From: Prorocentrum cordatum | Taxonomy: Eukaryota > Sar > Dinophyceae > Prorocentrales > Prorocentraceae | Assembly: GCA_963575745.1 (NCBI GenBank) | Contig: CAUYUJ010015305.1 | Location: 89,140-153,139, forward strand | Direction: 5' to 3' | Length of the DNA stretch: 64,000 bases | In this document: one piece after another, positions 22,371 through 32,129 of the stretch | How the letters are laid out: every line of letters begins with the position of its first letter | How positions within the stretch are numbered: the stretch's first letter is position 1 | Position numbers and translations under genes: made by a program | Notes under the pieces: generated by a model | The model's database searches: none | Told to the model about the DNA's origin: nothing | Seen by the model: only the letters and a program-made list of their open reading frames with translations

Positions 22371-22839
22371 CTTCCTTCAGGAAGTCAGGTAAGCGCAGCG
22401 TGCCAAGTGAGTGAGTCCACTGCGTTTCTAGGCCTTCTGCGGGTGCAAGGGTACAGGTGCCGCACAGTCTTGGGTCTTTTTCGCGTTGGTGCCTCCAGGT
22501 GCCCTCGGTCCGCTGGCATCTGTCCTGAACGTCCCGCGTCCCGCCTCTTGCCGCGGGCCGGCGCAGCACCTGCCTGCGCTGTGCCGCTGCCCTGTCTGCA
22601 GTCTGTTTCCCCTCTTGTCTGCAGTCTGTCTCGTACGGTTTTCGGCCTGGCTCCCCATCCGCGGGCCCAGTTTGTGTTCGCCGGTTGCCCACCTGTGGCC
22701 GCCTCTTTTCCTAATTTGTCTTGCAGGTGCATTCCGCGCTGTCTGGCGCCAATTATCTTGCGCTGTGCCCCAGCCTCGGTTACTCCGCCCTCTGGACTCT
22801 TCCTTGCGGGCCGCTGAACAAAAAATTATCCCCACCCCC
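22371..22839. other. No gene seen
   Basis: Cys- and Leu-rich reading frames in all phases without a motif. Pyrimidine-rich on the plus strand. Confidence 0.35.
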
Positions 22840-23897
22840 AAAAAAGTATCCCCACCAGCCCACCAGGCGAATGGAGGTGATCAGGGAAGTGAGGGAGCAT
22901 ACAGAGTAACAAAGGGCTGGGGAACCCGTCTTACCCAAGACGGCGAGGATGGAGGAGGAATCGGAGGAGGATGAGGAGGAGGAACTGAAGGAGGAGGAGG
23001 GGGAGCGGGAGGAGGGAGGGAGGAGGAGCAATAGGCGGATGAGGAGGAGGAGGAGGAGCAGGACGAGAATGAGGAGGAGGATGAGGAGAAGGGCGAGCAG
23101 AATGGCCAGAGGCCTCTTGGATGCCTCTCGGAGTCTCTTCGGATGTCTCTTGGGAGCGTCCTGAAGGCCTCTTAGGGCGTCTTGGGAGCGTCTTGGCGGT
23201 CCCGGAGGCCTCTTGGGGCGTCTTGGGTGCCTCGGGGAGCCTCTTGGGGCCATCTTGGGGCCATCTTGGGGCCATCTTGGCGCCTCTTGGGGCCTCCTGG
23301 GCGCCTCTTGGGGCCATCTTGGAGGCGATAGATCAAAGAAGAGGGTGGGGTTAATTAGCCCCGCCCCTCTAGACCCTCTAAAGTCGCCTCTTGGGCTCAT
23401 CTTGAGGCGCTCTTGGAGCGCTCTTGGGCGCTCTTGGGGCCGTCTTGAGGCTCTCTTGGGCCCCTCTTGGGGCTATGTTGGGCCCTCTTGGAGCCATCTT
23501 GAGGCCTCGGAAGGCCATCGGAAGCGAAAAGGCGAGAAAGCAAAATTCATTGGTTTTCCTTAGGTTTTTGAAAGATTTTGGCCTCTTGGGGGGTATCCTT
23601 GGAAGTCTCGGAGGCATCTTGGAGTCGTCTTGGGGCGATCTTGGGGCCTCTTGGAGCATCTGGGGAGCCATCTTGAGGCATCTTGGGCTATCTCGAGGCA
23701 TCTTGGAGGTCATCTTGGCCTCTCCGAGGCCCTCTTGGAGCCGTCTTGGGCCATCTTAGACGACCCAACGCGTCGCGGAACCCCCCGTCCAGGTCCAGGG
23801 GAGGGGGTTAGGGGGAGGGGTAAACCCCTCCCCGAAGGGGAAGGAGGGAAGATGGAAGAGGAAACTCCCTAAACCACCTACGCCCAGAGGGCTGGTG
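22840..23897. mobile_element. Family L element, complete copy
   Basis: It starts near GTATCCCCACCAGCCC, contains the 68-bp segment shared with 16565-16637, then a GGAGGA tract (22940-23090), then arrays of roughly 11-bp CTTGGGGCCAT units (23100-23510). An AT-rich core follows (23513-23590), then more units, a GGGGAGGGGGTTAGGG block with its inverse, and an end at AGAGGGCTGGTGGG. The 46781-47736 element is the same structure in the opposite orientation. No coding capacity. Confidence 0.8.
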
Positions 23898-24548
23898 GGA
23901 CTCCCGTAGCTGGTTCTCCTAGCGCCTCCTGGCGCTGAGAGGCGCCCATATATCGAGGAATGGGCCCAGCGGCGGAGCCGACACCAGCTGCCTGCAGCTC
24001 ATTTCGTACCCCCCCCCCATTCCCTATCCTCAGGCGCGAGCTTGGGGCACTGTGCACTTGGGCATCGTATACCAATTTTCTCTCCGTGCCCGTTTCGGGC
24101 GTGCCAAATCATCGGCTCGTCGCGGGGGCTCACGGGCGTCCTCCTCCCCAGGGGGCCTCCTCGTCCTCCCCTTTTGACCAGGGTCTGGCCGTCCCAGAAT
24201 TCCTGCAGGCCCACAACAACATGATCCCAGAACAAGAGATGGGATAAGCAATGTTCTTAGAACATGAAGCCGATGTCGTATACCAGTATTGCCTCAGCCG
24301 TAAATGTAATCAAAAATACGCGTCTCGAACATTATCTGCTGGGCCTATGGGCAGGACATGACGCTTCGCCTTTGTTGGACTCAGTACGCCACCTCCCCCT
24401 CCTCCTTCGCCTCCTCTGCCCGCCGCAGGGGCCTCTGACTCGGGCGCGCCTCAGCGGCCAGTGCGACAGCTGCGCTCCCCCGTCTCACCGACCCTGGTGG
24501 CGGAAGCCTCACCGACCCTGCTGCGGAGAGGACTGGGGAAATCAATAG
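23898..24548. other. No gene seen
   Basis: TAGCTGGTTC(T/C)CC(T/C)AGCGCC at 23909 recurs at about 24970, marking an otherwise diverged dispersed repeat. No domain is present in any frame. Confidence 0.35.
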
Positions 24549-24688
24549 CAACCGATACCGCTCCTCTCTGGACCTCTCCTGGGGCGCTTTCTGACGAGGA
24601 TTTCGGAGCGAATCCAGCGGTGGCGGCGAGGGCCTCTCAGAATGCCCAAAAGGGGTAAACCGAGGGAGGAGTAGAGGCCATGGGTACC
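24549..24688. mobile_element. Foldback element, family D
   Basis: It begins AACCGATACCGCTCCTC and ends GAGTAGAGGCCATGGGTACC, with interior CGCTTTCTGACGAGGATTTC. Confidence 0.65.
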
Positions 24689-25533
24689 TTTTCCTCCTCT
24701 GGAAGACGAAAGGTCCAGGAGCCCCGTCTCTGGTGACCAAGCAGGTCGGAGGCAAGGGGAGGATACGGCCAGACCTAGGACAGAAAATTATCGTTCAAGA
24801 GCGCGGGACCCTCCGCTGGACCGAAGAACACTCGAGGGCACCCTCCATCAGGGTGCACAATAACATCCAACAGACGCGGAGGACATTCGGGCACCCTCCC
24901 CGAATCGACCTCGATCTTATACCTCGGTCCGACCGTAGCAACGGCGGGTTCGCGAACCAGCTCACGTATAGCTGGTTCCCCCAGCGCCCCATGGCGCCAA
25001 GGGCTCCAGCACATCGAGAAACTCGCCCGGCGGTGGGGTCGAAACCAGCAGCACGCAGCAGATTTCGTCAACCACCTTTCCCATTGGCTGGTTTCTGGGG
25101 CAAGGGAGTGCAGGGGGAACGAAGGTCGGGGCAAAGAAAACCTGCTCGAACCAACATGTGTGGCGCCAGAGAGCGCAGGAAAACCGCTGCATGGGCGACG
25201 CGACCTCTGCTGGGCCATCCTGTGAGTATCGCTCATCCGATCCCAATCCCCAGTCGCGTGGCCTGGGCCCCACTGGCCGATTTACCCCCCCAGCAGGGAA
25301 TGTAGGTCGTTCCCTTCGGGTTTCTGGGGGTGTATCCCCAACTGGGGTGGTAATTTGGAAGGGGTCTCCAAGGGGATGAGTATGGGGATGGGGATCGGTT
25401 GAACAATACCGTGCATGGGCGACGCGACCTCTGCTGGGCCATCACGAGCCCCAGTGGGGCCGCAGCCGGCTCTGCGCAGCCAGTGGGCCCACGCCTCGGG
25501 CCTCTGGCGGCCGCTCGGGACGATCCGGCCGAA
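24689..25533. other. No gene; internal repeat of a 40-bp phrase
   Basis: GCATGGGCGACGCGACCTC, then TGCTGGGCCATC, occurs at about 25189 and again at 25412, indicating a duplicated segment. No exon recognised. Confidence 0.4.
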
Positions 25534-25733
25534 GGCTCTCGACGAGGCGCAGCTGCTGGAGTGATGGGCCTGCTGTCCACCACCACCACCAGAAGTTGGA
25601 GGGGCAAGGAGGTGAAGGAGGAGGAGGAGGAGGAGGAGGACGAGGACCCCCTCCCCCTCCAACTCCTGGTGGTGGTGGTGGAAAACAGGCCCATCATGGA
25701 GAGCATCCCGAGGCTGGAAACTCGCCGAGAGCC
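25534..25733. repeat. Foldback element, family I, two 70-80-bp arms
   Basis: The left arm (25534-25604) runs from GGCTCTCGACGAGGCGCAGC through CACCACCACCACCAGAAGTT to GGAGGGG. The right arm (25653-25733) returns through CAACTCCTGGTGGTGGTGG and CAGGCCCATCATGGAG to CTCGCCGAGAGCC. The loop is GGA-rich. The arm motif also occurs singly at about 13395 and 45490. Confidence 0.75.
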
Positions 25734-25905
25734 AACGAAAACGTCCGAGGGCCTCCCTTCCCAACTGGTCGCGACCGGCCTGGGAAGCAAATCACTCGCG
25801 ACCGATACTGGAATTTGAAGTGACACGGGTAGCGACCGACCTCGCCAGTCGCGACCAACAAATTCTGGCATCCAGTGATCAGGGCCTCGTCTGGTCTCAC
25901 TAGTC

Positions 25906-26069
25906 GGGTGTTGGTAGAAATGCCCCTGGCCCAAGGTGCCCCCAGAATTCCCAAGGAGGCCCCCACGGCCCCCAACTGCCTCCAGAGCACCCCTCACGAG
26001 GCCAAGAGTGCCCCAGGGGTTATGGTGAAAAGCTTGGGGCACCTTGGGCCAAGGGGTTCTTCGGCAACA
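25906..26069. mobile_element. Foldback element, family A
   Basis: Left arm GTTGGTAGAAATGCCCCTGG; right arm CACCTTGGGCCAAGGGG, then TTCGGCAAC. It abuts the family M element that starts at 26071. Confidence 0.75.
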
Positions 26070-26070
26070 C

Positions 26071-26242
26071 GCAAGAGTGACCCAAGGCAAGAGTGACCTT
26101 TTGTGCGCGGTCAATCTATACGGAGGACGCGGGGTGGCAAAACCTGGGCGCGCAAGCCGCAGCTGCCGCTTCGCATTCAGCCATCTGGGGGCCCATCTTC
26201 TTACCAGCACCAAGGGTCACTCCAGCGAAAGGTCACTCTTAC
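26071..26242. mobile_element. Foldback element, family M
   Basis: Each end carries a doubled motif: left AAGAGTGACCC, then AAGAGTGACCTTTTGTGCG; right GCACCAAGGGTCACTCC, then GAAAGGTCACTCTTAC, inverted to the left. The interior has GCGCGCAAGCCGC and TTCGCATTCAGC. Other copies: 29647-29998 (with an insertion), 30207-30371, 46338-46507. Confidence 0.8.
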
Positions 26243-26624
26243 GTCTAGTCTAGACGAGCGCGTTCCACTAATTACTTGCAAAAGAACTGCTCGCAAATGG
26301 CCTGCATCCGCCGCGGGGGATCTACTATAAATTACATCGAAGCAAACATGTACTTTTCGGACGTTTGCGAGTAGTGGAACGCGCTCGGTGATAGTCAATA
26401 CTTTTTACCACCCCTCGAACTAAGGGTGGGGTGGGGGGGGATCCGAGGGCCACCCAGGCCTCGCCTGAGGGCCGAGGGGGTGTCGGGGGGCAGGGGCCCT
26501 CCATCTACATCCTCAGGAAGGGGGGCCCTGGGAGGAGGGAGGAGCAGGGAGGTCCCGGGGAGACAGAAGGCACAGGGCTCAAGCCAAACAGTGTTCTTCT
26601 GATTCGCTTGGTTTTTGGTGGGGT
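26243..26624. other. No gene; inverted GCGTTCCACTA pair
   Basis: GAGCGCGTTCCACTAATTAC (26258) and GTAGTGGAACGCGCTC (26370) form inverted ends around about 100 bp, probably another small foldback element. 26403-26560 is G-rich. Confidence 0.5.
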
Positions 26625-26793
26625 CCATCGCAAATCCAACAAATTCCGCGCGCGCAGCTCCCAACAATTATGTTGATGCAGTAGTTGTGCTCTTCGAAAC
26701 ATAAAGCCAAACCAGAACTTCGGGGCGAGTCTGGCCATGGCGACGAGGGCCTCCCAAAGAACGAAAAAGAGTCAAGGGTAGCGGTATAGGTAC
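26625..26793. mobile_element. Half of family C joined to half of family D
   Basis: 26625-26690 is the right half of a family C element (CAAATCCAACAAATTCCGCG, then CTCCCAACAATTATG). 26712-26793 is the right half of family D (GGGGCGAGTCTGGCCATGGC, then GTAGCGGTATAGGTACC). Confidence 0.6.
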
Positions 26794-26849
26794 CGTCTCC
26801 TCCTCTTGAGGTCCTGGGGGGAACCAACTCTGGCAATCCAACGACGGTC

Positions 26850-27045
26850 AGAGGGGCAACGTGAGGGGTGCAGTGGCTCAGGGGCAAACGCCGAACTAGA
26901 ATCGGCGACACATCGCCGATAGCTCGGCGATAGGTCTCCGATAGTGAGTCCGCACCTCCCTGGGCGGGATGGGCAATCGGGCCCCTTATCGGCGATGAAT
27001 GGGCGATTGGGGGTCGATGCGTCCCCCCCTGAACCTGCCCCTCCT
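26850..27045. mobile_element. Foldback element, family F
   Basis: CGAACTAGAATCGGCGACAC, ATCGCCGATAGCTCGGCGAT and CTTATCGGCGATGAATGGGC, ending GGTCGATGCGTCCCCCCC and GCCCCTCC. Near-canonical interior. Confidence 0.75.
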
Positions 27046-27314
27046 GACGTGGACCCTGGGGAGCAAGGAAGTCCCTGGGGATGGGGCAAATCAGCGACCC
27101 AGATGACGTTGAGGACGCCCGAAACGGGCAACGGAACAAATGGGCACGATGCCCAAACACATGATTTGAAAACCAACAGCGGCTGCTGCTGGGCAGGTGG
27201 CCTCTTGTCTCCAAAACGCAGCGCCCGCGGCGACGCCAACAGCGAACCCTTTGCAAAATGGACAGGAACTGCTGTCGGTATTCGTCTCCCGTACCCATGG
27301 AGGGACAGACAGCG

Positions 27315-27480
27315 GCATGCACACGAACTTCTGGATTTCCGCGCGGATTTCTCGGTTCGGCGCCGCTCCCCCAAAACCCTCTTTGGCGCGCGGAACGCGC
27401 CAGGGGCGACGCCAGAAGCGCCGCCAGAACCTCCGACCCAAAAAGTCCACGCGGAACTCCCAACGTTTATGCTTACACAT
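27315..27480. mobile_element. Foldback element, family C
   Basis: Left arm GGATTTCCGCGCGGATTTC; right arm GTCCACGCGGAACTCCCAAC, then GTTTATGCTTAC. The GC-rich centre contains GGCGCGCGGAACGCGCCAGG. Confidence 0.65.
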
Positions 27481-28329
27481 TTTTCCGCCATTTCGATTAA
27501 CGAATAGCTCTGGCGACCGACCGACCGCCCCTGACTGGCAACCAAAGGATACGTAACCCTATGAGAACGGCCTTCACTTAACAGGCCCAAGCATCAGGGA
27601 CAGGGGTCTCCTCAACAGCGGTCTCAAACCACATCGCCCGAAGTTATCAACCTTATTACAAAAATGGGGACCTAAGCTGGGCCACGGCTTCGTTGCGTCA
27701 CGAAGTTCAGAAAAAAAGGGCTGTTCGATTCTCGATGGGCCCCTCGCGACTTGGCGCGCCCGCGCGCACCTCTGGCGGGCCGGGCCTTAGCGGCCGGCGG
27801 GGCGCCCTGTGCCGCGGCCGCCGGGCGGGCGCGGCCGCCTCCAGAGGCGGCCTGCCGGAGGGGAGCGCCCATCCCCAACCTGTCTTACCGGGGCGACAGA
27901 AGGGCGGGGCGACCAGGGGTCCTCCTCATCGCCCTGTCGTCCTCTTTTCCTCCTCCTGCGCACGAAATAGCGGGCGATGAGTGCGCGCGCCCGCCGCCGT
28001 AGGGGGGCGGGGCAAACCCGCCGCCCTGCGACCCCCCGGAGCTAAGGGCCGCGCTCTCCGGCGGGGCACGAGAAAAAGAGAAAACAAAAAAAAAAACGAC
28101 AAAAAAAAACCAGGCTCATCACGTGGAGCTCCAGGAGCTCCACCAACCCGCCGATGGCGGGCGGCCCCCATGCTTCCCTGGCTCTGCACCAAGGGACACA
28201 ATTTACCTCACGCCACCGTGCGGGGCACACGGCGCGTGCTACCGTGCATGGGTAACCTGGCCCGCCCCCACAGGCCCCCTTGCCGAAGGGGGGCCAGGCG
28301 GTACACGTCTTGAGCCCGCCTCCTTCTCG
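27481..28329. other. No gene; GC-rich then A-rich sequence
   Basis: 27740-28060 is very GC-rich; 28070-28115 has A-runs interrupted by G and C. CACGTGGAGCTCCAGGAGCT at 28119 is locally palindromic. No domain is recognised. Confidence 0.4.
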
Positions 28330-28455
28330 TCATCCTCGTCCTCCTCCTCCTCCTCCTCCTCCTCCTCCTCCTCCTCATCCCCCGTCTCATCCTCCTGCTC
28401 CTCCTCATCCTCCGCCTCCTCCTCCTCCTCCTCCTCCTCCTCCTCCTTCCCCTGC
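28330..28455. repeat. (CTC)n microsatellite
   Basis: CTC-rich with CAT and CGC interruptions. Confidence 0.9.
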
Positions 28456-28919
28456 TATTTAGACGATAATACGAGCATCGCTCTAGGCAGCCGGAGCTGG
28501 CCCCGGGAACGGGGACAGCGGCACGCCCCCGTAGAGCAGGTTGCCACACTCAGGGGAGCAGGAAAATATGATTTCAAGGCTTGTCAGTACGATTAACGAA
28601 TGTGTGAAACTTCGTGGCATGCGCTCCCAGATGGTGCAAATAATAATCAGAACTTGCAGCGATTGTCATCCAAACGACTCCGGCCCCACTCTCTGACTCG
28701 CAGAAACTGGCGAAACAATCGCTCCACCTCCGTGCTGGCCCTATTCGGCGACGAGCGAGGAGGACGTGAGATAGGGCGGGCCTTCTCAGAAGGCTCGGAA
28801 GTCCCTGGCCTTCTGAGAAGTCCCGCCGCCAGCTGAGAAGGCCTTCTCCTTCCCACTTCGCCCCCTCGCTTGCCTCCGCCGACCTATCGGCGATGAATGA
28901 GTGTTAATGGGGAGCCAAA
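28456..28919. repeat. Non-coding; CTTCTCAGAAGG palindrome cluster at 28775-28850
   Basis: CCTTCTCAGAAGG, GGCCTTCTGAGAAG and GCTGAGAAGGCC occur within 75 bp, the same short palindrome found inside family B and at 30990-31110, 46190-46230 and 51200-51330. The rest has no recognisable feature. Confidence 0.5.
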
Positions 28920-29062
28920 GGTACCGATACCGCTACTCCCCGGACCTCTCCCGGGGTGCCTTCTGACCAGAATGTCGAGGCGAACCCGACGGTGGCGACG
29001 AGGGCCTCCCAAGAGGCCTCAAAACGAGAAGAAAACGAGGGAGAGGTAGCGGTGTGGGCACC
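28920..29062. mobile_element. Foldback element, family D, best copy
   Basis: Left end GGTACCGATACCGCTACTCC is inverted to the right end (GGGAGAGGTAGCGGTGTGGG, then CACC). The interior is CTTCTGACCAGAATGTCGAG. Confidence 0.8.
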
Positions 29063-29423
29063 TTACCTCCTGTGAGATACGGGGTCGATGCATCTCCCCC
29101 GAGCAGTTTCCCCCCCAACGTTGCCCCCGATCCACCCTTCTCCGACTCTGTCGCCTGCCCACCTCCGCCATTACCTTCGTCATCATCCTCTGCGTCGGCC
29201 ACTCTCTTGCGGCTCGAACGAAGTGTACAGAGAGGGACCATTCAGAATGCAGCCCCGCCACCACATGATTCGCCACATCACTCCACACAGCTTTTCATGC
29301 AGATGTTCCCTTGACGGGAAACCAAAAAGAACTCATCATCGCTTCTTGATTCCATCGTCCATCGTTCATCGTCCATATAACGCGGTAGTTCTCGCGGGGA
29401 GCACCTTTGGCCAGAGACCTAGA
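29063..29423. other. No gene; family F end at 29083-29130
   Basis: GGGTCGATGCATCTCCCCC and CCCAACGTTGCCCCC match the right end of family F. The remainder has tandem CATCGTCCATCGTTCATCGT at 29355. No exon. Confidence 0.45.
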
Positions 29424-29580
29424 CATCCGATGTCTTGATTTTTCAATACGGGGCCTCCGCAAGTCCGGAACGCTCTCCCCGGGGCCCGTTTGCAAAACCC
29501 CTGTTTGACGGTCCTGGGGCCTGGCAGGAGCCCCAAGAGGCCGAAAACTACGAAAAGCATGTCCGTCTTGATGGTTGTTG
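29424..29580. repeat. Dispersed repeat, family J, second copy
   Basis: GATGTCTTGATTTTTCAATA, CCCCGGGGCCCG and GGCCGAAAACTACGAAAAGC align with 8575-8740. Confidence 0.6.
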
Positions 29581-29646
29581 GCATGTTTTGGGACACCTCC
29601 TCTGGCAAACCCCGAACAAAGACGGGGCGATATTCATCGGCTGAAC

Positions 29647-29998
29647 GTAAGAGTGACCCTGGGCAAAAGTGACATTTGGTGCGCGACTTTTCGGGGGGTC
29701 GCGGGGGGACCAGACACGAGCGCGCAAGGCGCTGCTACCGTATCACGTTCGGCGATTGGGGAACCCCAAGGGACCTCGGGGATCTTCTGACCCGGATCAA
29801 TGCAGACCAGGGCCAATCAGGCCGCGCAGGATCCTGCAAAATCCTGCAGAATCCTGCAGGATCCTGCACCCAAGCCCGGGTCAGTGCACCCCTGGCCCTG
29901 CAGGATCCCGCAAAATCCGGCGCTCGGACTGCCCAGTTTGCATAGACCCCCGTCTCTTGAGCTCCAAGGGCCCGCACCAAAGGTCACTCCAGCGAAGG
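29647..29998. mobile_element. Family M element interrupted by a TGCAGGATCCTGCA repeat
   Basis: The left end (GTAAGAGTGACCCTGGGCAA) and the right end (GCACCAAAGGTCACTCCAGC) match 30207-30371, but about 200 bp between them (about 29770-29970) is extra. It contains six or so ATCCTGCA units, including the perfect palindrome TGCAGGATCCTGCA. The right end stops short of the outer motif, where family B begins. Confidence 0.65.
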
Positions 29999-30168
29999 TT
30001 GGCGGCGCGCACAAGGGGATAGGGTGAGGGGGGAAGGCTTCTTGGAAGGTGGCTGCTTCTTAGGGGGCGCTGGCCCTACCTCTACGGACTAGGCCCGCGC
30101 CTTCTAAGAAGCAGGGGCGCTTCTAAGAAACCTTGCCCTCTCCCCCAACCCCCCGCTGTGCGCCGGCG
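29999..30168. mobile_element. Foldback element, family B
   Basis: Starts TTGGCGGCGCGCACAAGGGG, ends CCCCGCTGTGCGCCGGCG, with internal CTTCTTAGGGGGCGC and GCGCCTTCTAAGAAGCAGG inverted. Confidence 0.75.
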
Positions 30169-30206
30169 ATCGACCCCCGTCTCTTGAGCCCCGAGGTCGG
30201 CTGCAC

Positions 30207-30371
30207 GCAAGAGTGACCCTGGGTAAGAGTGACCTTTGGTGCGCGGCTTTTTGAGGCCGCGGGGGTGCCAAACACAAGCGCGCAAGACGCTACTGCCGCA
30301 TCGCGCTCGGCGATCGGGGCACCCTATTGGGCCCGCACCGAAGGTCACTCCGGCGAAAGGTCACTCTTACC
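30207..30371. mobile_element. Foldback element, family M, complete copy
   Basis: GCAAGAGTGACCCTGGGTAA and GAGTGACCTTTGGTGCG on the left are inverted to CGCACCGAAGGTCACTCC and GAAAGGTCACTCTTAC on the right. A further right-end fragment (GAGGTCGCTCCGGCGAAGGG) follows at about 30396-30425. Confidence 0.8.
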
Positions 30372-30734
30372 TGTAGACGACGAGGGCCCGTAACAGAGGT
30401 CGCTCCGGCGAAGGGTCACTCCTGCGTGGAGTCGCGCAGCTAAACTGAAGGGGCCCCAGGACACACAAATAAATACACACAAATAAAATTGTCCCCCATA
30501 TTTTCCTATATTTTCTGGGTTCTTGTCTTACCCCCCACTTCCCATATTTTCACATATTTTCCTTGGAATGGACGATTACTTGTGTCTGTGTGTTTTTTCC
30601 CCTCCTGATAAACGGCCTCCGCAGCTGCGCTGGCGCGGGGCCGGCTCCCCCTGGCGCCACCCGAGGCGCGCCAGGGGCAGGCCTCGCCCCTCTGGGCCTG
30701 GCGCGGGCTGCGGGGAGGGCTGTGGTCGCTGGGC

Positions 30735-30950
30735 TCTCCTCCTGCTCCTCCCTCCTTTTCCTCCTCCTCCTCCTCCTCCTCCTCCTCCTCCCTCCTCCTC
30801 CTCCTCTCTCCTCCTCCTCTCTCCTCTCTCCTCTCTCCCTCTCTCCTCCTCCTCCTCCTCCTCCTCCTCCTCCTCCTCCTCCTCATCCTCCTCCTCCTCG
30901 TCCTCCTCCTCCTCCTCCTCCTCCGTCTCATCCTCCCCTCCCTCTTCCCC
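30735..30950. repeat. CTC-rich microsatellite
   Basis: CTC repeats with CTCT runs at 30805-30845. 30430-30735 before it has ATTTTC repeats (CATATTTTC three times at about 30498-30560) and no gene. 30985-31110 after it carries three CTTCTCAGAAG palindromes. Confidence 0.85.
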
Positions 30951-31751
30951 CTTTCCCCCTCCTTTCGGCGGCGAGGGAGGGGGGGAAGTGGGAAGGAGAA
31001 GGCCTTCTCAGAAGGCAGCGGGACTTCTCAGAAGCCCTCGCGCCCTCTGAGAAGTGTTCTGTCTCTTCGGCGAAGCCCTCTGAGAAGGCCCACCCCTACT
31101 CGCTTCCCCCCAGGCTTCCCGCCGAGAGGAGGTGGCTCGACGACGGCTCAGGAAGCACCCGAGATGATTCCTAGTCGTTCCGTACCCAATTCGGTCGCCC
31201 CGATACGTGCCCGTTTCGGTCGCACCGAAGTGCAACTCCTGTGGTTGGCCTGCTGCCCGTCCCCAGCCCCAAACCGGCGCCCTCCACGCTCTCCCTCGCC
31301 CTTCCTACTCCAGCTCTTCTCCTCCTCCACCGTCCCTCCGTCCCGAGCCCGCACCCACGCGGAGGCGAGCGGCCATGAGTGTAGTAGACATGTGGTCCAA
31401 AGGAGAACGAGGATGGACGAGGACGAGTGTGTAGTGCGGAGGCGGCCGCAAGAAATCCTCGCAAGAAACCCAGCCCTGAAAACCCGCGCGCGAGCTGCAC
31501 CGGCGGGGAGACCCGGAGTACCCTGAGCGCAGCAGCTCCTTCAACGGCTGCGGGAAGTCACCGCGCAGCGCGCGGAGCAGAGAAACCCGGGATACCCTGA
31601 CGAAAAGCACATGGTCTCTTGATGCGCGCCCCCACTCTGGGTCGGCGGGGTGCGGAAGAGGGGAGGCGAGAGGTGGCGGGCCTGCTCAGAAGGCTGCGGG
31701 GCTTCGGAGAGGTCTGACAAAAACTGCTCGGAAGCTTTGAGGCCGCCTCTG

Positions 31752-31870
31752 GCCATCGCTCGGACGTCCATTGGCCCCGTGCTTTTCTGTCGACCCCGTG
31801 CGCGTGTTTTGATCCAAGAGGCTCCTCGTTGGCCCCCGCCGACAAGAAAGGCACGCGTCCGAGCGATGCC
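31752..31870. mobile_element. Foldback element, family E
   Basis: CATCGCTCGGACGTCCA at one end, CGCGTCCGAGCGATGCC at the other, inverted. Interior GTGCGCGTGTTTTGATCCAA. Confidence 0.75.
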
Positions 31871-32129
31871 GAGGTCTGGGCCATCTGAGATTGCCCACCC
31901 TCTCTGCCTCCCCCCCCCTGTGCGCGCCGCAGAGCAAGAAGACGAACAGGCCGAGGAGCCCCGAGGTGCTGTGCCGTGAGGTTTTGGACCGCTGCACCGA
32001 TCTATCGTAATAACCCTCATGTCATGCCTGAGAATGCCAGGCATTAGACAGCATTGGACGCTAGCACTTCGTCACGCTATCATATTTCGCTGTGCCGTAC
32101 CCCATATCAAAGGCAACAGTCGAACAGAT

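Noticed and set aside
23121-23759. Open frames with LGASWGLLGAS-type repeats, also at 32300-32870, 39770-40240 and 46980-47400
   Set aside because: They follow the 11-bp unit arrays in several frames and both orientations; repeat unit, not gene.
32022-32048. Small RNA gene suggested by the ATGCCTG...CAGGCAT hairpin, conserved in both SUMO blocks
   Set aside because: A 7-bp stem conserved between recent duplicates is not evidence of function, and no promoter or known RNA family is recognised.
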